From Stereocaulon alpinum (taxonomy: Eukaryota > Ascomycota > Lecanoromycetes > Lecanorales > Stereocaulaceae), in NCBI GenBank assembly GCA_018257865.1, contig JAEUBA010000025.1, forward strand, positions 62,001 through 126,000: 64,000 bases of DNA. The letters are read 5' to 3'. Of the stretch, positions 55,883 to 64,000 are shown piece after piece (within the stretch, counting starts at the first letter, position 1; each line of letters begins with the position of its first letter). The position numbers were made by a program, and so were the translations under genes. The notes below the pieces were generated by a model. That model saw nothing but the letters and a program-made list of their open reading frames with translations. It ran no database searches and was not told the DNA's origin.

Positions 55883-56894
55883 TCATGCTGCACCTCCGCT
55901 ACCTATGTTACCGCTCACAAAAACGACTAGGACAGCAGCATAAGCAGCACATGCCGCAAAGACCTCAGACCGTCTAGCATTAGTCAAAAGACCCACGCAA
56001 GTAGCGAAAAGTGTCGTGTAACCCGCTATGATGCCTAGTCGTTTCTCCGTCTTCCTGACGTAGAAGAGATTGTAGATTGCTCCAAAGAGGAGAATAGCGG
56101 TCAAAAGGACGTTGATGACTGCCACGCACACGCGTAGGCGTCGCTCTGAGATGTATGTTAGAGGGCTGTCTGTTGTTCTGGTCTACCATGTATTTGAGCG
56201 TCAGAAATATACTTTAAGCCAACTGATATATTTCCGGATGGCCTGAACCTACAATGAACAAGACTGGAAAGTGATTCCTTAAGAACCCTGTCAATCTATC
56301 CTCTTCAGGGGGACTTCGTAGAGCCATCAAGTCATCTCGATTATCGAGAAAAGTTGCACTTCTTCCACCAAGGGTTGGAAAGGTTTCGCCAGCTGCGTTA
56401 GTGTTGTGGAACACATGGCGGAACGCCTCCAAGATCCTAGGCTGCGGTGGTTGCAATGATATCAGGGTGCTCTCTAGCAATATCGCTTCCCCTACACAAC
56501 GTAAGGAAGTAAGATATGTGGTCATGTACTGTGGGTGGGCGCTACACTTACGATACTCCTTGATCTTCCCACGTATCTCAAGCACCAACTCCATCCTTTC
56601 CTTCTCATTGACATTGTTCGCCTCTCTAGCCTTGGACTTCAAGATCTTCCAATCTCTGGTACTCGCTTTCTCATCTGTGGTCCGGGTGCGGTCCTCGGCA
56701 TCGAGCTCATCTTGTCGTGCTTCGAGCTCTACTAGTTCACTTTGCAAGTACAAAAGGCTCCGAGCGGAAAGGCGGTCGAAGCGACGGTAGATGGCTGTAC
56801 TCTTGTCCTTATCACTCGCTATGAAAGCTGCGAGGGAGGGATAGCCTTTGATATAGTTGACTCTTAGTGTGCTGTCTCGAGGTTTTGTCGGCAT
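55883..56894 (-). CDS. DUF6594-family membrane protein
   Basis: 291-aa fungal protein of unknown function. Exons in transcript order: 56894-56552, 56491-56249 and 56169-55883. Family blocks: GYPSLAAFIASDKDKSTAIY, RRFDRLSARSLLYLQSELVE, LEARQDELDAED, then EAILLESTLISLQPPQPRIL, FPTLGGRSATFLDNRDDLMA and LRSPPEEDRLTGFLRNHFPV. The C-terminus has two or three membrane segments: VCVAVINVLLTAILLFGAIY, KRLGIIAGYTTLFATCVGLL and FAACAAYAAVLVVFVSGNI. The cytosolic part is a helical coiled coil. In the second intron I used donor GTTCAG at 56248, because the stronger-looking GTAGGT four bases earlier in the transcript gives the wrong phase. DUF6594 proteins are abundant in Pezizomycotina and have no established role. 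The gene is divergent from the retropepsin-like gene. Confidence 0.91.
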
Positions 56895-57203
56895 CACATC
56901 CTGGCCTCAGATTCTGGACTATGCTCATCTGCGTCCGAGATTCCACGGACACGTCCTGACTCCCCTAGAGTCGCGTTCGTCTCGTCTGCACGAGCTCTAC
57001 GGAGAATTGCGGCAATGTGGTGGGAACCCGCCGTTGCCCCGCACCTGTGAGCTGGCAATGGGGCTGAGCCTCAGCTACAACTTCGTCACAACAACATTTC
57101 ATTACAGGCTTTATGCATCACCTGCAATTGCTAAAATCTCTTAGATGCATTTTTAAGCATCGGCATAATATGGATTTGTAGTGTCTAGGTCAGCCACATA
57201 GCG
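56895..57203. other. Short divergent promoter region
   Basis: 309 bp shared by the DUF6594 gene and the retropepsin-like gene. Nothing further is recognised. Confidence 0.35.
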
Positions 57204-59319
57204 ATGGGAAATCGCGAAGATGAAACCGGAGAAGCACATGACATTGCGAACCTGGTCTCGAGTAGGTGGGTAATGGAAAGGCTATCTTTGATCATGACTG
57301 CCGCTGAATACGAAAAGCTGCCTGGGACTAGAATCCAAAGACGAGTACCTTGAGTCCGACTACCGCAGAAAGATCGATTTGGATTGCTCGCCAGAATACT
57401 CATTCAGGAAGTTACTCGCAGCTAACGACTTTACGGACGTCATTCTCGGGCTTGACGATCTAGGACCCACATCTAATCTCGTCAAATCGTGGTCCATTGA
57501 CGGTACAGTTGGGACGACGGTTTCAGGGACTCTTTCGGATAGTGCTCTTTCAGAAGGTGGAGACAATGTCCCCTGTGTCAAGTCTGAAGAGGGGCAGGAC
57601 GGATCCAAACCGGAAAAATTCCTACAGTTCCGGGATCGATATCCGGACACAAATGAAGGGAGTGTATTCTCTGCCGAGCGAAAACGCGCCTTCGAATCTG
57701 TATTGCAGGAAGCCGAGGAGGAAGATCAGCAAAACCAACGAAGGCGGCATCAAACAAAAATGCAACATCTTCTGACCGTCAGACAGCAGCAAGAAAGCTT
57801 GAAGCAAGCACCGATTGATACCACAAAATTGAAGAAGAAGGTTCATCTTCTGACCGTCAGACAGCAGCAAGAAAGCTTGAAGCAAGCACCGATTGATACC
57901 ACAAAATTGAAGAAGAAGGTTCATTTACTAATGAACGTTCACGGATCTACTTACGCCACAAGCCCTGACTCCGGTTCGCGGGAGAACATAATGGCAAAGT
58001 CGATCAGCGATCAGCTTAATCTACTAATCGACGATACTGCAGAGCACCAGAAGGAATTCCGAATGGCCAATGGAAAAGTCGTCAAAGCGCTTGGGCGGGC
58101 ATCTGTAGACTGTAGTTTTGCGAAAGAACCACATTCGCAGCAACAATGTTGGTTTTATGTCTTCCAAACACTTATCACGCCCATCATTATGGGAATGGCC
58201 TTTCTAGACGCCACCAAGACATTGACGAAGTATAGACATCGGTTGCAGTCGTCAATGGTTCCACGGACAGGCCCATTGCAGCTTTACGCAATCAATAACC
58301 CAGTGCAACGGATACGGTGTCTCGCAGATTTGAAGAATGTCTTAGCCAACGCAGATACGGGTTCCGAGGTGGATCTCATATCGCTGGCATACGCCAAACG
58401 AAGGGGCTTCAAATTACAGAAAGTCGGGTTGGGCGACAGTCGAATACAGTTTGCAGACGGGAGCGAAGCCTACCTTGCAGGGAAGGTCAGTATCTCAATT
58501 CTACTCCGCGGCAAGACCGGTCGAGCCATGATTTGTGGTGATAGCCACCGTGAAGTTCAACGCACCTTCTACGTCCTCGAAGGTCTGACCTCGGACATGA
58601 TCCTTGGAGAGGAAATTTTGGACGATACAAATGCTTTCGAAACTTACAATACGGCCTTAGCTTTGGAGGAGAGTGGGGACACTCTCTCCCACCTTGATAC
58701 CATTGTGTGGCTTAGAACCCCTGAGAGATTGGTCCGGAACCTTCTTGCGGGAATTGGGGTAGCTGCACCGGAGCCTTTGTCTGGTAAGACAGCCAGTGTC
58801 ATGCTCTACAAAATCCCTAGACTAACGATCTACCGCACTAGGTGAAAGTCTCGGTGACCAGGCAGAAGCTCGGCCTGGGGGTCTAATCGAGGCAGCGAAA
58901 ACCCGCATCGATCAATGGCTCCACCGCCAAAGTCAACCAGCAGATGCCGAAGTAGGGGTAAACAGTAGCGATGGTCTGTAACATAGTTATTATATTCTAT
59001 GACTGCTCGTATAGATTCTGACTGTCATCGCTTAGAATCATGCACATCGTTCGAAGCGAGAATGGATGCTCGTGACGCGCGCGAGCTCCATCGACGCGAA
59101 GTGGCCGATGCGAATATAGCCGCATTACCAGAAGGACTGAAGTCCGCTGAAATGCTGGCAGAGGCAAAGAAGGTCGCAGACTATGAGGTTGACAAATGGC
59201 GCTTGCTCCAAGCCAGAGCTCCGGCACGACAACGCACTGTTGATGGGTGGCTTGCAGGCTCTCCAGCGCAAGTGACATCTACAGATTCTCCAGTCGCAGT
59301 TGGAGCATCGTCGGCATAA
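57204..59319 (+). CDS. Retropepsin-like protein with two aspartic-protease-type segments
   Basis: About 640-aa protein; tentative exons 57204-57261, 57332-58783, 58842-58973 and 59036-59319, all in phase. Two segments resemble retroviral-type aspartyl protease folds: SPDSGSRENIMAKSISDQL with a downstream TPIIMGMAFLDATKT, and ANADTGSEVDLISLAYAKRR with TSDMILGEEILDD. The second has the D-T-G active-site triad and the hydrophobic I-L-G flap partner; the first has D-S-G. Between the N-terminus and the first segment lies an exact 26-residue duplication (LLTVRQQQESLKQAPIDTTK). The C-terminus is a charged helical region (DARELHRREVADANIAALPE). There is no reverse transcriptase or integrase, so this is either a domesticated or retroelement-derived protein or a member of the stand-alone fungal retropepsin-like family. 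The first exon is the least certain part. Confidence 0.75.
57766..57921 (+). repeat. Exact 78-bp direct tandem duplication within a coding exon
   Basis: 57766-57843 and 57844-57921 are identical 78-bp units, in frame (26 codons), starting CATCTTCTGACCGTCAGACA. No substitution separates the copies, so the duplication is recent or homogenised. Confidence 0.97.
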
Positions 59320-59894
59320 ACGGAAAGCTGGAACTGAGGTCATTTGAGTCGAGCGTTTCAAGTATGCTCTGAGGGCGCCATGCATGTTCCATCTAAACGC
59401 TGAGTTGGCCAGCTGCTCTCCGAACTTTGGTGCAACGATGGGAATGACATCTCGTTGAGTTTACGCAGACTCCGTTCGCAGGCAAGACTGCACTTTCTTC
59501 ACTACATCAAAAACAATATCAGAACACTTTTTGAGGCGCAAGCTTGGCCGAAAACAAGGGCCACCTCTGTTCTCACTGTTCCACCTTATATTCCAGGCCT
59601 GGTCATTCTGCTGCATGTTGTTGTGCGCTACCACTGAGACAATCAGCAATATCCAATAGTAGAGAGCACAACTTCCAGAACTAAGCCATAAACTCCACAC
59701 TTTCGGGTTGGGAATATGGGAAAGTAGAATTGTCCTTACCTCTGACAGATGAAGTCTCTATGACTGAAGTCTTTTTCCTACAGCATCCTAGACCTCCTTC
59801 GCGTGACCCTTCCGTCCTAGTCATCCCTCATGATCAATGTAATCTCCCGGACATAGGACCGCCCCTCTATTTCCCTCTGGATCATCAACCTCAC
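59320..59894. other. Convergent intergenic region upstream of the mhf2 stop
   Basis: 575 bp between the stop codons of two convergent genes. Short open frames only (for example 59455-59637 plus). No repeat or RNA gene was recognised. Confidence 0.35.
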
Positions 59895-60583
59895 TCAGAA
59901 GTCCAACAAAAGCTGCGGTGCCAATTTCTCCAAGTCCTCAACCTACATCACCAACACATTAGCCACGCCCACATCCCTATTTCCCCCTCCTGTCTCCCCT
60001 CCCCCTTCCAACCCCCATCCCAAACAAACCCACTCACCTCCAAAAAACCCCCCTGCCACCCACCCCCACCCCCACCCCCCTCCTTCTCCCCCTCCGCCCT
60101 CTCAAAAGCCGCCCGCGCAATCGCCTCCCGAACAAAAGTCTCCATATACTTCCCCACCACACCCCCAGCCTCTTTCCCGATCCTGACCCCATCATCTTTG
60201 AAATGGTGAAGTAGTAATCTCGTTAGGAGGGCTGGGGGAATGGTTGGTGGTGGATCTGTTGAGCTGGATGTTGGGAAGAGGGAGGTGTTTGAGGCATCTG
60301 AGGCGTCTGGGAGGTCATCGTCGGAGGCGGGAGGGATTTCGACCCTGGGGAGTGCGTCGTCGTCATCGTCGTCGTCTTCGTTATCGTCGGAGGATGCAGA
60401 AGCTTCGTCGGCTATGAAAGAGGGGCGTTTGGTTTTTATCTTCGCTGGGGCGGATTTGCGGCGTGGGGCGGAGGTTTTGGTGGATTTGGATGCAGAGCTG
60501 GACTTCGAGGCTGCTGCTGGGCGGGGGGGCTTAAAGGTTGGCGGTTTGCGCTTTGGGGCTGGTTTGGATGTTGTTGGTGGCAT
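59895..60583 (-). CDS. mhf2: Histone-fold protein Mhf2/CENP-X
   Basis: Partner of Mhf1/CENP-S in the DNA-binding MHF complex, which works with the FANCM-type helicase in fork repair and with the inner kinetochore. Exons in transcript order: 60583-60038 and 59942-59895, 197 aa. The first 115 residues are disordered, Lys/Pro/Ser-rich and then acidic (DDNEDDDDDDD). The CENP-X domain follows: IPPALLTRLLLHHFKDDGVR, IGKEAGGVVGKYMETFVREA, IARAAFERAEGEKE, GGFLE, and across the intron VEDLEKLAPQLLLDF at the C-terminus, exactly the family end. The last exon is only 16 codons, so a model without it would read into a false tail. A Gly-rich run interrupts the domain. Confidence 0.93.
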
Positions 60584-61264
60584 GATTGACTGCTTCAGGA
60601 TCTATGATAGCGATTCAGGCCAATTGAATGGACAGCTAGAGCCAGTTTGAGGAGAGGGTAAACTTAGTGTTTACGCGTAGCGTCGCAGAGCGCGGGTCTC
60701 TTAGCACTTTGAGCCTTGGCACTTTCTCTCGTGCCAAGGCTCAGACCATGAAAAACATATCGAAAAGTAAATTACACGTTACCTTATGAACAAGCGATAA
60801 AAGCATAGAATACCACAGCGCTAAATCGGTATCTGTTTTGACGCGACGTTCAGCAGCCAAAACCCAGGAACGTCTTGACTTGGTATAGTGAGCATGCCTT
60901 GCAACAAGAGATCTGCCGAACTCAAATGCACGTGCTAGCGCTGCTGTGGCTATACTGAGCTTCGTTGCAGTCTTATAAGGGAATGGAATGCTCATTAGGA
61001 AGGTGAATTGTACTACGGTGTTCACGAGATGGCATAAAATGCATATGTATTAGGTCGCAGATATACTGTGATGCTATCTATGTATACGCCCTCGATGCCG
61101 TCATCAGTCCCAACATTAAGGGATTTGAGAGACGTCTCTACCCATGGGTAACGCCATGCATCTCATCATACATGTATGGGTATCAATGTTACCGCCCTTT
61201 GCAATCCTGCAACGCTGTCATCATAAAATGTCCGGAGGCTGCATGCAATATTCAGAACGCATCT
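60584..61264. other. Intergenic region between mhf2 and the histidine kinase, with a hairpin
   Basis: 680 bp containing the mhf2 promoter and the 3' UTR of the kinase gene. A perfect 13-bp inverted repeat lies at 60710-60743 (separate entry). The open frame at 60741-61025 (minus) has no recognisable content. Confidence 0.45.
60710..60743. repeat. Perfect 13-bp stem, 8-nt loop inverted repeat
   Basis: TGAGCCTTGGCAC at 60710-60722 pairs perfectly with GTGCCAAGGCTCA at 60731-60743 around an 8-nt loop. It lies about 130 bp upstream of the mhf2 start. It could be a cruciform, an RNA structure or a palindromic protein site. Confidence 0.85.
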
Positions 61265-64000
61265 TCAAGCTTTTCCATCCTCTTCCAATGGCTTAATACC
61301 ACCATGGGCCTCCCAATTGTCCAACAATCGTCCCACTTCCTTGAATGAAACTGGCTTGGTCATGAATAAATCAACGCCACTAGTGAATGCTTCGCTTTGA
61401 TCCCTGCTTGATGCCAGACCTGTTAGGGCGATAATCAATGCTGGTGTAAGCCCTTTGTCATCCTTGTTGTTATGCCTGCGAGCTTCTTCGATATCACGGA
61501 TAGCGCGTGTGGCTTCGAAGCCATTCATTACTGGCATCGAGATATCTGAAGGCCCGGTTAGATTATACATTGAATATTGCATAGCGAATCTCACCCATAA
61601 AGATAATATCATAGCCATGCTGATGCGTTTCCGCAGCCTGAACGGCCAGCTGCCCGTTTTCAGCGGAGTCCACAAACTTGTACTTTCGCTTCCGCATGTA
61701 CGTTTCCAGCAAACGAAGGTTGATCTTATTATCATCAACGAGAAGCAGTCTTGGAGGGCGCTTCTCGCGTGCTGGAGGCGGACCAGGAGGAGTACTGGAA
61801 CTTGAGGGTTCTCGATCATGAAGAGCCATATTGGATGTTGTGAGACTCGCAATGGTCTCATCTGGCAAAAGGTCTCTTTTTGCAGCAGCAAGGCTTTCCG
61901 GCGGTCTGACAGCGTATGTCTCGGCGTAATCAGTGAACGCCGATAGAGATCGGAAAGGGCCTTTGGTCAAAGGCTCTGTCATCCGCGATACTAACGCAGG
62001 ACGCCTCGAGTCTTTTCTCGTTAAGTCGCCGGTTGGTCGATCGAACGAAGACTGCTTTGTCGAGGCATTGCTCCCTTCACCTGACTTCTCTTCCTTGATC
62101 TCTCCATCTACCACGCCGTCTTGCGAGGGAAAAGGGAAGTCTTGACCATCATTTTTTGTACTTTTGCCTTTAAAAGCCTTAACTAACGAGTTGTCAATAG
62201 CCATCTGAGCATTGTTTGATTCGCCTGCAGTCAGGACTTCATTCGTTTGTAATTGCAAAGGCTGCGTTCCTGCATCGGTCTCCAATGTGAGGTTATCCAA
62301 TTCTGGAACTATTGTGTCTGCTTCCGACTCTCTAGGGCTCTCTTCATCGGTGAATGTAATTGGGGGGATTAGACCGGACTTGAAAGATTTCGCCCTGTCC
62401 AAGCAGATCCTTAGAGCCTGCGCAGATGCCAGAGTTAGTCTAAATTACACAGGTCCAGTTGATCATTGTAGGCGTGTTCGGAGAGCAAAAATGGAACTAT
62501 TGCCCTAGGAGCATATTCTGGAACCCAGACAACGTTCCGAAACGGCGAGGAAAAGCGCACAATGTACGTACCTTAGACAGCTTGTGAGGGCCAATAGGCT
62601 TCGACACAAATTCCTTAATTGTTGGCGAGTTTTGGTGGGAAGGATGGTGACGGGATGCTGTCTGGGAGCGAGTGGCGTTGCTGCAGAGAACGATGGTGGG
62701 TAGATCGTGGTCATGCCTTGATACGTAAGGGATACTCTTCTCATCAACGATAACGAGGTCCACTGAGGCCTGATTGGATAGTTGAGAGACGGTATTGAGC
62801 CCAAACCAATTCTCAATACAGCTTTTGAGGACTTGGCCAGACAAGTTGCGGCCAGAATCATCCTTCTGGTCATGGAAGCCATCTAGAGCCACTGTTACGT
62901 CTGAATAATCTGCATGCAATGCGTCGATTGAATCCCCTGAAGATCCGTCTGTAGTCCCTGTGCTAGGCGTTGAGATTGGCGTAGAAGCCCCCGGAAGTCG
63001 AGATAGCGGAAGGCGAATAGTGACTTCTGTTCCCTTTCCGACCTCGCTTTGAACGTCAATGGAACCTTTTAACATAGTCACGATGGATTTGACAATGGAA
63101 AGACCGAGGCCGGTGCCACTTGCGAGAACATCCTCCTGGCAGAAAGCTAGGGGGACAACTGTCTCAGTCACTGCGGTGTATAGCGAGGATGGCTAAACTT
63201 ACGATTGAAGAGGCTCGTCCGAAGATATTCACTAGAAATGCCTTTACCAGTATCGGTGATCTTGATCTCCAATATTCTCTCTTCCGTGGGGTCCTCATTG
63301 TTGTTGAGCGACTCATCCAAGGACAATTTGATAATGATGGAGCCTTTCTGGGTATATTTGAGGGCATTGCCAAATATATTCATGATGACCTGTAGGAGTC
63401 AGCTGAGATTGGCTAGGGTCTTGAGATGCACCCATTACCCTTTTCAAAGCACCCGGCTGGGTGGTAAAGACATAATTTTCATGGGCAATATCTATAATGA
63501 CATCTACTTCTTTGACAGTTCCAACCCTTTTTCGAGACTGGTTGCCACCGCCACTTTCCAAGGCTTCAGGTTTGATACCATTCGCGAATACAGGAGCATC
63601 GGTCGAACTAATGTCCTGGTAGATTTGCCCGGCATAGACTCCTTCGATCACTTCTTCAGTCACTGCTGCAACGTCTATGGTTGCATAGATGTTCATCATC
63701 GGCGGAGCCTCCTTGTCGGTTAGACGCGAACTCGCTGTCTTTTTATATTTTGCGCCAGGCTTACGGACATTGCGCCAATTCCGCTCAAAGGAATTGATTT
63801 TACTGTAGTCCAGAATGTGATTGATAGTGTCCAACAACGTACGTCCACAGGAAGAAACAGTGTCTACTAGGCTGCTTTGGAATGTATCGACTTCGGTTTC
63901 GGCCAAAAATTCTGCGCTGGCTAGTATACCTAGATTCTAGATTAGGAGGTAATGTTTAGACGTTAGGACGAGAGAAGTTGGTACAGTACCATGTAAAGGT
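61265..64000 (-). CDS. Hybrid sensor histidine kinase, 5' part outside the window
   Basis: C-terminal part of a fungal two-component hybrid kinase. Exons in transcript order: 64000-63990 (continuing beyond the edge), 63929-63439, 63389-63203, 63146-62572, 62417-61595 and 61545-61265; all phases agree. The first visible residues, PLHG-ILASAEFLAET, are the end of the HisKA H-box, so the phosphorylated His lies just outside. The kinase ATPase domain is complete: IMNIFGNALKYTQKG (N box), ITDTGKGIS (G1), LFNPFCQED (F box) and SGTGLGLSIVKSIV (G2). A long disordered linker leads to the receiver: RLLLVDDNKINLRLLETYMR, the phospho-acceptor DISMPVMNGFEATR, ALTGL and TKPVSFKEVGRL. The codon of the acceptor Asp is split by the last intron. 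Such kinases relay to Ypd1 and control osmotic, oxidative or developmental responses. The sensor region, needed for classification, is not visible. Confidence 0.94.

Noticed and set aside
57204..59319. Full LTR retrotransposon
   Set aside because: Only protease-like segments are present, spliceosomal introns interrupt the gene, and no long terminal repeats, reverse transcriptase or integrase were found around it.
60741..61025. 94-codon minus-strand frame next to the hairpin
   Set aside because: No recognisable content; it overlaps the presumed 3' UTR of the kinase gene.
1..64000. tRNA, rRNA and CRISPR features
   Set aside because: A visual scan for T-arm-like GGTTCGANYCC boxes with matching A-boxes, for rRNA blocks and for regularly spaced repeats found nothing convincing. 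A covariance-model scan would be needed to exclude tRNAs formally.

Overview
The window is nuclear DNA of a filamentous ascomycete (Pezizomycotina), most likely a dothideomycete. Genes are dense and on both strands. Introns are mostly 46-80 nt with GT..AG ends and CTAAC/CTGAC-like branch sites. The gene families (Spt20, cnxABC, NACHT-ankyrin NLR, DUF6594, fungal hybrid histidine kinase, histidine acid phosphatase) are fungal. Exon coordinates below were worked out by hand by matching reading phase across GT..AG junctions.

Left third (1-21 kb): a truncated repeat-containing ORF; a bZIP factor; a MoaA-MoaC molybdenum cofactor gene with an unusual stop/GG/intron junction; an atypical zinc-cluster factor; the Rag GTPase Gtr2; a 3.4-kb gene-less stretch; a paralogous zinc-cluster factor; a TauD/TfdA-type dioxygenase; a cytochrome b5/MAPR-like membrane protein; and ribosomal protein S25.

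Middle (21-43 kb): a large NACHT-ankyrin NLR-like protein, a mitochondrial-type PPR protein, a histidine acid phosphatase whose RHG catalytic motif cannot be recovered, WDR8/WRAP73, SAGA subunit Spt20, a membrane-anchored protein resembling Pex22, a 505-bp MITE with perfect 28-bp terminal inverted repeats, and eIF2B gamma.

Right third (43-64 kb): a poorly coding 2.5-kb stretch; a C2H2 factor; a five-exon unknown protein whose first three introns share a sequence core (duplicated exon-intron units or introner-like elements); a gene-poor 4.3 kb with one candidate 43-aa membrane microprotein; a four-TM protein; Swc5; a DUF6594 membrane protein; a retropepsin-like protein with an exact 78-bp in-frame duplication; Mhf2/CENP-X; and a hybrid histidine kinase cut by the right edge.

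Most genes are independent housekeeping or regulatory loci, not a biosynthetic cluster. The main leads are the cnxABC splice switch, the intron family at 48.4-48.7 kb, the MITE, the apparently motif-less phosphatase, the paired zinc-cluster factors, and a recurrent switch from C-rich to G-rich coding strand toward gene 3' ends. No tRNA, rRNA or CRISPR array was recognised by eye.
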